NCBI RefSeq assembly: GCF_006438875.1
Contig: NZ_RCZH01000019.1
Span: 1-64,000 of the forward strand
Source of the DNA: Flavobacterium pectinovorum
Lineage (GTDB): Bacteria; Bacteroidota; Bacteroidia; Flavobacteriales; Flavobacteriaceae
Direction of reading: 5' to 3'
Length of the DNA: 64,000 nucleotides
Part shown: positions 42,258 through 50,445 of the stretch, in pieces
Position numbering within the stretch: the first letter of the stretch is position 1
How the letters are laid out: each line of letters begins with the position of its first letter
Notes under the pieces: model-generated
The model's database searches: none
Told to the model about the DNA's origin: nothing
What the model saw: the letters and a program-made list of their open reading frames with translations, nothing else
Made by a program: the position numbers and the translations under genes

Positions 42258-44012
42258 CTAATTGGCGACCGAAAATTGCGAATCGTATAGATTTTTGTAA
42301 TATCCGTCGATTTTATTAAGCAATTCGTGGTGCGTTCCTTGTTCCACAATCAATCCTTTATCCATAACTACAATCTTATCCGCATTTACAATTGTAGCCA
42401 ATCTATGCGCAATAATGATCGAAGTTCTTCCTTTAGTAATCGTTTCTGTGGCGCGCTGAATCAATTCTTCAGAATAGGTATCAATCGAAGAAGTAGCTTC
42501 ATCCAAAATTAAAATACTGGGATTACTCACATATGAACGTAAAAAGGCGATTAATTGACGTTGTCCTGAAGACAGCATTACACCGCGTTCTTTTACGTCG
42601 AAATCATAGTTATCCGGCAAGCTCATAATAAAATTGTGTACGCCGATTTTCTTGGCAGCATCCAAAACTTGCTCACGCGTAATCTCAGGATTGTGCAAAG
42701 TAATATTGTTGTAAATCGTATCAGCAAACAAAAATACATCTTGTAAGACTACCGCAATTTGTTTTCGAAGAGAAGCCAAAGTATAATTCTCGATATTATG
42801 ACCATCGATAAAAATAGTTCCGCTATTGATTTCGTAAAAGCGATTCAGTAAATTAATAATAGTAGATTTACCTGCACCCGTCGAACCAACAATTGCAATC
42901 GTTTGTCCGGAAGCAACAGATAAATCAATGCCTTTTATTACTTCTTCTTCGGGAATATAACTAAAACGGACTTGTTTAAATTCGATACTTCCATCAAAAA
43001 CAGGAGCTTCAAGCGTTCCCGTATCCTGAATATGATCCTGAGTGTCGATAATATCAAAAACACGATTGGCAGCAATCATTCCTAATTGCATCTCGTTAAA
43101 TTTATCCGCAATCTGGCGTAATGGATTAAATAACATCCCAATAAACATCGTATAAGAGAACAAATCTCCGAAAGTTGTAAAATGATCTCCATTCAGGATT
43201 TTAAATCCGCCATAAACAACAACTAATCCCAAAGTAATAGACGAAATAATATCGGCAATAGGGAAAAATATCGAGTTGTAAAGAATCGTTTTGATCCACG
43301 CAACTCTATGTTTGTCGTTGATAACTCTAAAGTTTTCGGCTTCAATTTTTTCACGATTAAAAAGCTGAACAATTTTCATTCCCGTAACACGTTCCTGAAC
43401 AAACGAGTTCATATTAGCAATTTGCGTACGCACTTCTTCAAAAGCAACTTGCATTTTGCGCTGAAAAATTCTAGTGATATAAACCAAAATAGGCATTGCA
43501 ACCACCACAATCCAAGTCAGTTTCCAGTTCATGTAAAACATAAAAATAAGAACAACCAGCATTTTCATCAAATCGCTTATAATCATAAACAATCCCTGAC
43601 TGAAAATACGTGCAATCGATTCAATGTCCGAAACTGATCTGGTAACCAATTGTCCAACCGGAACCAAATCAAAATATTTCATTCTAAAACTCAAAATATG
43701 CTTGAAAAGTTTGGTTCTGATGTCTTTTACAATATCCTGACCCAACCAGTTTGCCCAGAATACAAAATAAAACTGAGAGAAAACTTCGCATAATAGAACC
43801 ACGCCCATTAATATAATGTACATCAATAAACCATGCTTGTCATGCGTCTTGATATAGCCGTCGACCGTTTGTTTTAATAAATAGGGGCGAAGTGCGGCAA
43901 AAATCGAAAGGGAAACTGCAAAAATAATAACGCCATAATAGCGCCATTTATAAGGTTTAGTATATTTTAAAATTCGTTTGAATAATCCGGTATCAAATGC
44001 TTTTGCTTTCAT
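42258..44012 (-). CDS. ABC exporter, fused permease and ATPase (MsbA/LmrA type)
   Basis: A 584-residue half-transporter that acts as a homodimer or heterodimer in the inner membrane. Six helices occupy residues ~22-300, followed by the ATPase: Walker A GSTGAGKST (376-384), Q-loop VLQDVFLFAD, signature LSSGQRQ (480-486), Walker B LILILDEATSS (around 499-508) and the H-loop IIIAHR (532-537). All nucleotide-site residues are intact. Substrate (lipid, drug or peptide) cannot be inferred. Located between the HNH-like gene and truA, all on the minus strand. Confidence 0.94.
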   Translation of the reverse strand: MKAKAFDTGLFKRILKYTKPYKWRYYGVIIFAVSLSIFAALRPYLLKQTVDGYIKTHDKHGLLMYIILMGVVLLCEVFSQFYFVFWANWLGQDIVKDIRTKLFKHILSFRMKYFDLVPVGQLVTRSVSDIESIARIFSQGLFMIISDLMKMLVVLIFMFYMNWKLTWIVVVAMPILVYITRIFQRKMQVAFEEVRTQIANMNSFVQERVTGMKIVQLFNREKIEAENFRVINDKHRVAWIKTILYNSIFFPIADIISSITLGLVVVYGGFKILNGDHFTTFGDLFSYTMFIGMLFNPLRQIADKFNEMQLGMIAANRVFDIIDTQDHIQDTGTLEAPVFDGSIEFKQVRFSYIPEEEVIKGIDLSVASGQTIAIVGSTGAGKSTIINLLNRFYEINSGTIFIDGHNIENYTLASLRKQIAVVLQDVFLFADTIYNNITLHNPEITREQVLDAAKKIGVHNFIMSLPDNYDFDVKERGVMLSSGQRQLIAFLRSYVSNPSILILDEATSSIDTYSEELIQRATETITKGRTSIIIAHRLATIVNADKIVVMDKGLIVEQGTHHELLNKIDGYYKNLYDSQFSVAN

Positions 44013-44162
44013 TTATTTTTTTTGGAGCTATTTCCTGCTTTCCGTTTCAAGTTTTTCTCAAAAATATGTTTTTGTATTATTTTTATAAAGCTTCCGTTGG
44101 TCGCTCTATAAAAATTACAAAAATTATATTTTTTTCAAAAAAGCTTTTCACTTCAATCAGGG

Positions 44163-44903
44163 CTATTTTATGATGTAATCGTAATCAATTTCGGTTAAAT
44201 ACAATCCGTGTGCCGGAACCGAGAACCCGGCTTTTTCTCTGCTTTTACTCGCGATGATATTTTCAAAATCAGTCAGAGAAATTTTGTGTAAACCAATGTT
44301 TACCAAAGTGCCCACAATAGAGCGAACCATATTCCGTAAAAAACGATTTGCCGAAATGGTAAAAATCAGCTTATTATTTTCGTGTTTCCAATAGGCCTCA
44401 AAAATCGTGCAATCAAATGTGTTTACATCTGTATTTACTTTCGAAAAACACTGAAAATCGGTATGATTCAGTAAGATTTTTGCAGCTTCATTCATCAAAG
44501 CTACATCTAATTTTTGATTAAAATACCAACTCAATTCCTCCAAAAACGGATTTTTAACAATGTTGATATGATATTCATACGTTCGCTTTGTCGCATCAAA
44601 TCTACAATGCGCATCATCATGAACCGGAATAAGATCAAAAATTGCAATGTCCTTTGGTAAATACGAATTCAGTTTGTGCACTAAATTCGAAACATCAATA
44701 GGAGTTTCAAAATCAAAGTGACCGTACATTTCCTGTGCATGAACACCAGTATCCGTTCGTCCGGCACCCATAACATTTATAGGAGAATTTAATAAAACCG
44801 AAAGCGCTTTGTTTAAAGTTTCCTGAACAGAAGATGCATTAGGCTGAAATTGCCAACCATGATAATGTGTTCCGTTATAGGCGAATTGAATAAAATATCT
44901 CAA
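44163..44903 (-). CDS. truA: tRNA pseudouridine(38-40) synthase
   Basis: Makes pseudouridine at positions 38-40 of the tRNA anticodon stem. The 246-residue protein carries the TruA signature GAGRTDTGVHA with the catalytic aspartate D51, preceded by the opening RYFIQFAYNGTHYHGWQFQ and followed by the late FLRNMVRSIVGTLVNIG block. Length is typical of the family. It is probably co-transcribed with the ABC exporter downstream (150 nt). A repeat-rich spacer lies upstream. Confidence 0.95.
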   Translation of the reverse strand: MRYFIQFAYNGTHYHGWQFQPNASSVQETLNKALSVLLNSPINVMGAGRTDTGVHAQEMYGHFDFETPIDVSNLVHKLNSYLPKDIAIFDLIPVHDDAHCRFDATKRTYEYHINIVKNPFLEELSWYFNQKLDVALMNEAAKILLNHTDFQCFSKVNTDVNTFDCTIFEAYWKHENNKLIFTISANRFLRNMVRSIVGTLVNIGLHKISLTDFENIIASKSREKAGFSVPAHGLYLTEIDYDYIIK

Positions 44904-45284
44904 GGTGAAGGTTCATAGGTTCTGAGGTGCAAAGGTACAAAGATTTTTTTCTTTATAGGTTCAAAGTCGCAAAGGTGCAGAGGTTCAAAGTTTTTTTCTG
45001 TAGAATATACTAATACTCATCCATGTGAAATAGATGAATTACTAAATCCCTCCTGTTTTGTGTTTGTGAATAGAAACCTTTGAACCTTTGCCTCTCTGAA
45101 CCTATGTACCTTCCTCTAAAAACTGTTAACGTCCAAAATACCAATCATAGTTTACCCAGCAAAAAATCGTGTCACAAATTGACAATTCCATCGATTTAAT
45201 CAAAGGTTTTTTTTAACATTTTTTTTAAAAAATTGGCAAAAGTTAATTTTTAAAATATTTCATTTTAACAGGAAGTATTTCTAT
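44904..45284. repeat. Repeat-rich spacer between truA and the SPFH gene, ACCTTTG class
   Basis: No gene in about 400 bases. The left part has GGTTCAAAGTCGCAAAGGTG (44959-44978), and the right part has ACCTTTGAACCTTTGCCTCT (45076-45095) in reverse orientation, giving an imperfect inverted repeat between 44910 and 45115. Similar ACCTTTG-rich sequence recurs at 47440-47575 and 52324-52345. Confidence 0.6.
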
Positions 45285-45292
45285 TATGTTTG
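45285..45292 (+). promoter_or_regulatory. Bacteroidota -7 promoter element for the SPFH gene
   Basis: TATGTTTG, a TAnnTTTG match, 20 nt before the ATG. No -33 TTG at 19-21 nt. Confidence 0.55.
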
Positions 45293-45311
45293 TAGCTTAA
45301 ATATCAAAACT

Positions 45312-47228
45312 ATGAATGAAATTACTTCTTATTGGTGGATAATTTTAATCCTATTCTCTATTATTTTTTACAAATTTATTTTACGTGTTTTCTTCGGAAT
45401 GGTGATGGTTCCGGAAGATAAAATTGGTTTAGTCACCAAAAAATTCGTTTTGTTCGGCGCAGACAAATCATTACCGGATGGTCGAATCATCGCAACAAAA
45501 GGAGAGGCTGGTTATCAGGCAAAAACGCTTGCTCCGGGTTTATACTGGGGAATGTGGATCTGGCAATATTCAATTGATATGTCTGGATTTACAGTTATTC
45601 CAGAAGGTAAAATTGGATTGGTTTTAAGTAAAGACGGAAAAGAAATTCCAACAGGACGAATCTTAGCTCGAAAAGTAGACAGTGATAACTTCCAGGATGC
45701 TACTTTTTTCTTAGACAATGGTGGGCAAAAAGGGCGTCAAACGGCTTTTATTACCACAGGTTCGTATCGTATAAATACGTTCTTGTTCGAAATTGTAATT
45801 GCAGACCAAATCAAGATTTACGAGAACATGATTGGTATCGTGACAGCTCTCGATGGAGATCCAATTCCGCAAGGACAAATTGCCGGTAAATTTGTTGAAG
45901 GTCATAATAACTTTCAGGATTTTGACAAGTTTCTGGACACTGGCGGAAATCGTGGTTTACAACCGCAAGTAATGTTAGCAGGATCATACTATATTAATAC
46001 ATGGGGAATTCAGATCGAACAAAACCCAATGACAGATGTGCCTATTGGATATGTAGGAGTTGTGATTTCTTATATTGGAGAAGACGGACAAGATGTTACA
46101 GGTGATACCTTCAAACACGGAAATATTGTTTCGAAAGGACAGCGTGGTGTCTGGATGGAACCACTTGGACCAGGAAAATATGCTTTGAATAAATACACGA
46201 CTAAACTAGAAGCTGTTCCAACAACGAATTTAGTTTTGAACTGGGCAAATGCCAGAAGTGAATCACATGATTTAGATAAAAATTTATCTACGATTACCGT
46301 TCGTTCAAAAGATGGTTTCCCTTTTAATCTTGACGTAGCTCAGATTATTCATGTTCCTGCTGCCGAAGCACCAAAAGTAATTGCCCGTTTTGGAAGTATG
46401 AACAACTTGGTTTCTCAGGTTTTAGAGCCTACAATTGGTAACTATTTCAGAAACTCGGCTCAGGATAGCGATGTGATTTCGTTCTTATCGACAAGAAAAG
46501 AGCGTCAGGAATCAGCAAAGAGTCATATTAAGTTAGTTCTTGACGAATACAATGTAAACGCAGTTGATACTTTGATTGGAGATATTGTTCCACCAGATTC
46601 ATTGATGAAAACTTTGACAGATAGAAAATTAGCTGAAGAAGAGCAAAAAACATATCAAACGCAAAGAATGGCGCAGGAACAACGTCAGGGAATGGAGAAA
46701 GAAACTGCTATTGCAGATATGCAAAAAGAAATCGTTCGCGCTTCGCAAAGTGTTGAGATCGCACAACGTACTGCAGATGCAACGGTTAAAAAAGCAGAAG
46801 GAGATGCAACCAGTTTAAAACTGAATGTAAACGCTGAAGCGGAAGCAACAAAAATGCGTGCAAATGCAGAAGCCGAAGCTACAAAAGCAAGAGCAGGAGC
46901 ACAGGCTGAAGCTACAAAACTAAATGCAAGCGCAGAAGCAGAAAGAATCTCTAAAACTGGTCTTGCCGAAGCAGAGAAAATTATGGCAATTGGTAAATCT
47001 ACAGCTGAATCGTACCAACTTCAGGTTAGTGCAATGGGAGGTGATAACTTTACCCGATATAAAGTGACCGAAGAAATTGGTAAAGGAAACATCAAAGTGA
47101 TTCCGGATGTCTTAATTACTGGAAACGGTGGATCTGATGGTTCGATTAGTGGTTTATTAGGTTTGAAACTAATGGAAATGATGGATACCAAAGATTCTAA
47201 AGATGGTAATAAAAACATTAAAAAATAA
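45312..47228 (+). CDS. SPFH/flotillin-like membrane protein with tandem repeats and a long coiled coil
   Basis: A 638-residue scaffold protein of the SPFH superfamily, likely in membrane microdomains. One N-terminal helix (about 8-30) is followed by four related segments that begin IGLVTKK (38), IGLVLSK (about 102), IGIVTAL (about 173) and VGVVISY (about 246), each with a glycine-rich G-x-G...Y-I/N-x end. The SPFH core covers about 305-440 (TTNLVLNWANARS, EPTIGNYFRNSAQ). Residues ~445-575 are an Ala/Glu/Lys coiled coil with AEAEATK repeats. The repeats resemble vault protein units. Family scaffolds stabilise membrane complexes; the partners are unknown. Confidence 0.85.
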   Translation: MNEITSYWWIILILFSIIFYKFILRVFFGMVMVPEDKIGLVTKKFVLFGADKSLPDGRIIATKGEAGYQAKTLAPGLYWGMWIWQYSIDMSGFTVIPEGKIGLVLSKDGKEIPTGRILARKVDSDNFQDATFFLDNGGQKGRQTAFITTGSYRINTFLFEIVIADQIKIYENMIGIVTALDGDPIPQGQIAGKFVEGHNNFQDFDKFLDTGGNRGLQPQVMLAGSYYINTWGIQIEQNPMTDVPIGYVGVVISYIGEDGQDVTGDTFKHGNIVSKGQRGVWMEPLGPGKYALNKYTTKLEAVPTTNLVLNWANARSESHDLDKNLSTITVRSKDGFPFNLDVAQIIHVPAAEAPKVIARFGSMNNLVSQVLEPTIGNYFRNSAQDSDVISFLSTRKERQESAKSHIKLVLDEYNVNAVDTLIGDIVPPDSLMKTLTDRKLAEEEQKTYQTQRMAQEQRQGMEKETAIADMQKEIVRASQSVEIAQRTADATVKKAEGDATSLKLNVNAEAEATKMRANAEAEATKARAGAQAEATKLNASAEAERISKTGLAEAEKIMAIGKSTAESYQLQVSAMGGDNFTRYKVTEEIGKGNIKVIPDVLITGNGGSDGSISGLLGLKLMEMMDTKDSKDGNKNIKK

Positions 47229-47251
47229 TAGTTATCAACGTGTTTAGATTT

Positions 47252-47339
47252 CCTAACAGGTCTCCAAGGCCTGTTTGGTATAATTGTAGATGTTCGTAAT
47301 AAATAAAGAATACCTAACAGGTTTTAAAAACCTGTTAGG
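47252..47339. repeat. Two 27-nt CCTAACAGG palindromes
   Basis: Elements at 47252-47278 and 47313-47339 have the same length and design (CCTAACAGG, 9-nt centre, CCTGTTxGG). The second, CCTAACAGGTTTT, is perfectly palindromic. A third copy is at 29691-29717. Confidence 0.85.
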
Positions 47340-47345
47340 ATATAC

Positions 47346-47379
47346 AAATCCGGTCTGCATCAGTAGATCGGATTTTTTT
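47346..47379 (+). terminator. Terminator after the SPFH gene (ATCCG family)
   Basis: AAATCCG (47346-47352) pairs with CGGATTT (47369-47375), followed by T tract to 47378. It is a divergent member of the ATCCGA hairpin family, 118 nt past the SPFH stop. Confidence 0.7.
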
Positions 47380-47407
47380 ATGTTTAAAAATAAAAGAAAA
47401 CCTTATG

Positions 47408-47575
47408 AAAGACGCACTGCTGTGCGTCTCTACAGAAAAAACATTTGAACCTCTGTTCCTTTGCAACTTTGTACCTATAAAAGAAAAACTCAGAACCTTA
47501 GCAACTCAGAATCTTAGAACCTTTAAAAAAACCTTTGTACCTTTGCACCTCTAAGCCTCTACACCTGTAAAGAAA
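47408..47575. repeat. Repeat block with GACGCACTGCTGTGCGTC hairpin and ACCTTTG sequence
   Basis: A perfect palindrome GACGCACTGCTGTGCGTC (47411-47428) is followed by an ACCTTTG-rich stretch. A stretch of about 50 nt from the hairpin onward closely matches 52581-52625, so the whole unit is repeated. No gene here. Confidence 0.75.
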
Positions 47576-48070
47576 ATGAAAAAAATCCTCCTCCTTTCCG
47601 ATACTCACAGTCATATTGACGATACCATTTTAAAATATGTAAATCAGGCTGACGAGGTTTGGCATGCGGGAGATATTGGTGATTTGAATGTTACGGATAC
47701 TATAAAAAAACTTAAACCTTTACGCTGTGTTTACGGAAACATCGATGACGCACAAGCGAGATTGGAATTTCCTTTGCATAATAGGTTTCTATGCGAAAAT
47801 GTTTCTGTTTGGATTACGCATATTGGTGGTTATCCGGGTAAATATAATCCTGCGATAAGAGAAGAGATGGCTTTAAATCCACCTAAATTATTTATTTGTG
47901 GACATTCCCATATTCTGAAAGTAATTTTTGATAAAAAGAACAATTTGTTACATATGAATCCAGGTGCAGCAGGAAAAAGCGGTTTTCATCAAGTTCGCAC
48001 AATGCTTCGGTTTGTAATTGATGATGATAAAATTAAAGATCTTGAAATTATTGAAATAGGAAAAAAGTAA
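47576..48070 (+). CDS. Metallophosphoesterase, YfcE/MJ0936 type
   Basis: A 164-residue phosphodiesterase of the small MPE family (YfcE-like). The metal motifs are in order: LLSDTHSHID (DxH), WHAGDIGD (GDxxD), CVYGNIDD (GNHD-like with N/D), the histidine in ITHIGGYP and the late GHSH motif ICGHSHILK. It should cleave small phosphodiesters or cyclic nucleotides with two metals. The exact substrate is unknown. It ends only 7 nt from the stop of the convergent histidine kinase gene. Confidence 0.9.
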   Translation: MKKILLLSDTHSHIDDTILKYVNQADEVWHAGDIGDLNVTDTIKKLKPLRCVYGNIDDAQARLEFPLHNRFLCENVSVWITHIGGYPGKYNPAIREEMALNPPKLFICGHSHILKVIFDKKNNLLHMNPGAAGKSGFHQVRTMLRFVIDDDKIKDLEIIEIGKK

Positions 48071-48077
48071 AATTTAA

Positions 48078-48995
48078 TTAATGAGGTAGAGGAACTTGTA
48101 TTTTGATAGCGGTTCCTTCGTTTTCTTTTGAGATAATAGAGATTGTTCCTTTGTATTTTTTAATTCTTGCTCTAATTCGGTTTAAGCCAAAACCTTCGGC
48201 TTCTTTTAATTTTTGAGTTTTAAAACCTTTCCCGTCATCGTGAATCATAATTGTGAAAAGATTTTGTTTTTCGGACAATGAAATTTCGGCATTTTGGGCA
48301 TCACTGTGTTTTATGATATTATTGAATAGTTCGGTTACAATAAAGTAAAGCTTCATTTCAAATTTTTCAGTATATCTTTTTTCGGTCGAAATGGTACTTG
48401 AGTACCCAAAATGAATACTCGAATTGGAGTTTCTTTCACACAAATCTTCTAAGGCATAAATCAATCCAAAGCGTAGTAATAAGGTAGGGACTTGCTCGTG
48501 TGACATATCTCGCAAAAGGTCATGAGCTTCTGCTAAGATACTTTTTGCTTTCTGAATTTCTTCAGATTTTATATTATTCTGCATCGTAAAAGCATTCAAA
48601 TGTAGTCCCACAGAAGATAGTAAGGAATTAATATTATCATGTAGAAATGATGCGATTTTTTTTCGTTCAATTTCCTGACTGTCGATTCCGGCATTTATAA
48701 CGTTAAGGAGTATTTTTTGCTTGATATCTTTCCGTTTAATTTTTTCTTTTAGCTTATTATTTTGATAATAAAGATAGAATAAGAATGATAGTATGATTAC
48801 AAGTATAATTGATAAGCTTATTATTTTTTTATTACCTAATTGATTTATTTTTTGTGGTTCTGAAATATCGCTTTTATTGGAAATCTCAGTGGGGATATTG
48901 CGAGATTCTATGAAGTGATTTTGCTGACTAAACACAAAATTTCCATTGGAAGAAATAAACATTAAAAGCGTTATAAAAACTCTGAAAATAGACAT
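48078..48995 (-). CDS. NarL-type sensor histidine kinase (HisKA_3)
   Basis: A 305-residue kinase of the HisKA_3 class. A signal-like N-terminus (1-23) and one membrane helix (about 57-77) flank a short extracytoplasmic segment with no known domain. The phosphorylated histidine is H119 in ASFLHDNINSLLSS, and the ATPase has its N box in ELFNNIIKHSDAQNAEI and the G box DDGKGF. The short ectodomain suggests signals from the membrane or a partner. It is 33 nt downstream of its LuxR-type regulator; the two form a two-component pair. Confidence 0.9.
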   Translation of the reverse strand: MSIFRVFITLLMFISSNGNFVFSQQNHFIESRNIPTEISNKSDISEPQKINQLGNKKIISLSIILVIILSFLFYLYYQNNKLKEKIKRKDIKQKILLNVINAGIDSQEIERKKIASFLHDNINSLLSSVGLHLNAFTMQNNIKSEEIQKAKSILAEAHDLLRDMSHEQVPTLLLRFGLIYALEDLCERNSNSSIHFGYSSTISTEKRYTEKFEMKLYFIVTELFNNIIKHSDAQNAEISLSEKQNLFTIMIHDDGKGFKTQKLKEAEGFGLNRIRARIKKYKGTISIISKENEGTAIKIQVPLPH

Positions 48996-49028
48996 AAAAC
49001 GATAGGAGAAAAAAAAATTAGAATCAGA

Positions 49029-49691
49029 TTAAGAATTAATCAAGTTGTTTTTTAGTGCATATTTTACAAGACCAATTGTGTTTTTAGTTTGTAATTTCTT
49101 CATGATATTTTTTCGGTGAGTTTCAACGGTATGGATGCTAATGAAGAGTTGTTCACTAATTTCTTTTCCACTGTATTCAAGTGAAATTAAAGTAATAATT
49201 TCGATTTCTCTCGAGCTTAAAATCTGATTTTCAGTATAGATTTTCTTATTTAATTTAGTATTGTTTTGTGTGAAACTAAAAAATATTTTTTCTCTTACAG
49301 CATCACAATAATATTCCTGACCCTGATAAACGGCTTCAATAGCTTCGATAATATTTTCGCCGGCACATTTTTTTGTGAGGTAGCCTTTAGCACCTAGTTT
49401 CATTACTTCTTTTATGATTTTTAAATCATCATAACTGGATAGGATAATTACTTTACAAAGAAATCCTTTTTGACTAAATTCTTTAAGTACTTCAATACCG
49501 TCCTTTTTAGGCATACTTATATCTAAAACTAAAACATCAGTGTTATTTTGCATAACATCCTGATATATAGTAGTGCCATCCTTAGAATTACCTATGACTT
49601 CAAAATTTTCGACTGTATGTAATAAGTTTGTCAAACCATCAATAAGTACCTGATGATCATCGGCAAGATGTATCCTTATTTTATGTTTCAT
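49029..49691 (-). CDS. NarL/FixJ-family response regulator
   Basis: A 220-residue transcription factor with an N-terminal receiver (D11/D12 pocket, phospho-acceptor D57 in VLVLDISMP, T106-K107) and a LuxR/GerE helix-turn-helix at about 155-215 (LSSREIEIITLISLEYSGKE; HTVETHRKNIMKKL). It would be phosphorylated by the adjacent kinase and activate target promoters. A TAAATTTG -7 element precedes it. Targets are unknown. Confidence 0.93.
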   Translation of the reverse strand: MKHKIRIHLADDHQVLIDGLTNLLHTVENFEVIGNSKDGTTIYQDVMQNNTDVLVLDISMPKKDGIEVLKEFSQKGFLCKVIILSSYDDLKIIKEVMKLGAKGYLTKKCAGENIIEAIEAVYQGQEYYCDAVREKIFFSFTQNNTKLNKKIYTENQILSSREIEIITLISLEYSGKEISEQLFISIHTVETHRKNIMKKLQTKNTIGLVKYALKNNLINS

Positions 49692-49714
49692 TAGTGCTTT
49701 TTGGAAATAAACAG

Positions 49715-49722
49715 CAAATTTA
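49715..49722 (-). promoter_or_regulatory. Bacteroidota -7 promoter element for the response regulator
   Basis: On the minus strand this reads TAAATTTG, an exact TAnnTTTG match 24 nt before the ATG of the response regulator. Confidence 0.5.
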
Positions 49723-49797
49723 TCAAGGATTTCTCTTATGGGATTACCCTTAAAAGGTTAATTTATATCTTGATAGGGTAAAAACAAGGCACAAAAA

Positions 49798-49820
49798 AAC
49801 CCGAATATAAAATTCGGGTT
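49798..49820 (-). terminator. Terminator of the DUF4293 gene
   Basis: AACCCGAAT (49798-49806) pairs with ATTCGGGTT (49812-49820); on the minus strand the stem is followed by a T run. It lies 32 nt past the DUF4293 stop. Confidence 0.8.
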
Positions 49821-49851
49821 CTCTTCGCACAAAAAATTTAAGTTTATAGGT

Positions 49852-50262
49852 CTACCTCAAACGGTCTACAGATTTTACGAGATCTTCATCCTTCTTGATG
49901 GCTTTATTAGCTAAAACTAATAATACGATAGAAACAATAGGTAGAAACATCCCAATACCTTTCTCAGAAACCGCAGTTTCTCCAGATAAATTTAGAGATC
50001 GATATACAAATAATCCTAATAAAATTAAATTTAATATTATGTTCAGTCTGTTCATTACAAACTGATTTTGTCTTTTTTTGAATGAAATGATACTCACTAT
50101 AGTAAGCATCGTACTTAATCCAACTATTACAGTATATATAGGATCTTGATTAAAATAAAATAATGCTCCGCCTTTTAATGTCCATAACGGAATAAAAAGC
50201 ATCAAAACACTTGTTGCAATAAATGCAAGAATTAAATATATAGTCTGAATTCTTTGTATCAT
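49852..50262 (-). CDS. DUF4293 family membrane protein
   Basis: A 136-residue protein with four predicted membrane helices: IQTIYLILAFIATSVLMLF, VIVGLSTMLTIVSIISF, LNIILNLILLGLFVYRSL and IGMFLPIVSIVLLVLANKAI. The ends MIQRIQT and KDEDLVKSVDRLR match DUF4293, a family found in Bacteroidota. Its gene lies divergent to rho here. Function unknown, but the family's small size and conserved C-terminal motif facing the cytoplasm suggest contact with a soluble partner. Confidence 0.85.
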   Translation of the reverse strand: MIQRIQTIYLILAFIATSVLMLFIPLWTLKGGALFYFNQDPIYTVIVGLSTMLTIVSIISFKKRQNQFVMNRLNIILNLILLGLFVYRSLNLSGETAVSEKGIGMFLPIVSIVLLVLANKAIKKDEDLVKSVDRLR

Positions 50263-50445
50263 TATTTGAAATTGTTTTACAAAAATATATTTTCTTTTTT
50301 TAAAATACTATTGTATGATTAAATTTTATTCGTATTATTGCATCATAATACCGTAAGCACTTCATACTGCGGGCAATTGAAATAAAATATCTACCTATTC
50401 TTTTTACAGTATTTCCTTTAAAATAATTAAATTCATAGAACATTC

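Noticed and set aside
46837..46960. DNA repeats in the SPFH gene
   Set aside because: They encode the AEAEATK coiled coil in a continuous reading frame and are not a separate element.
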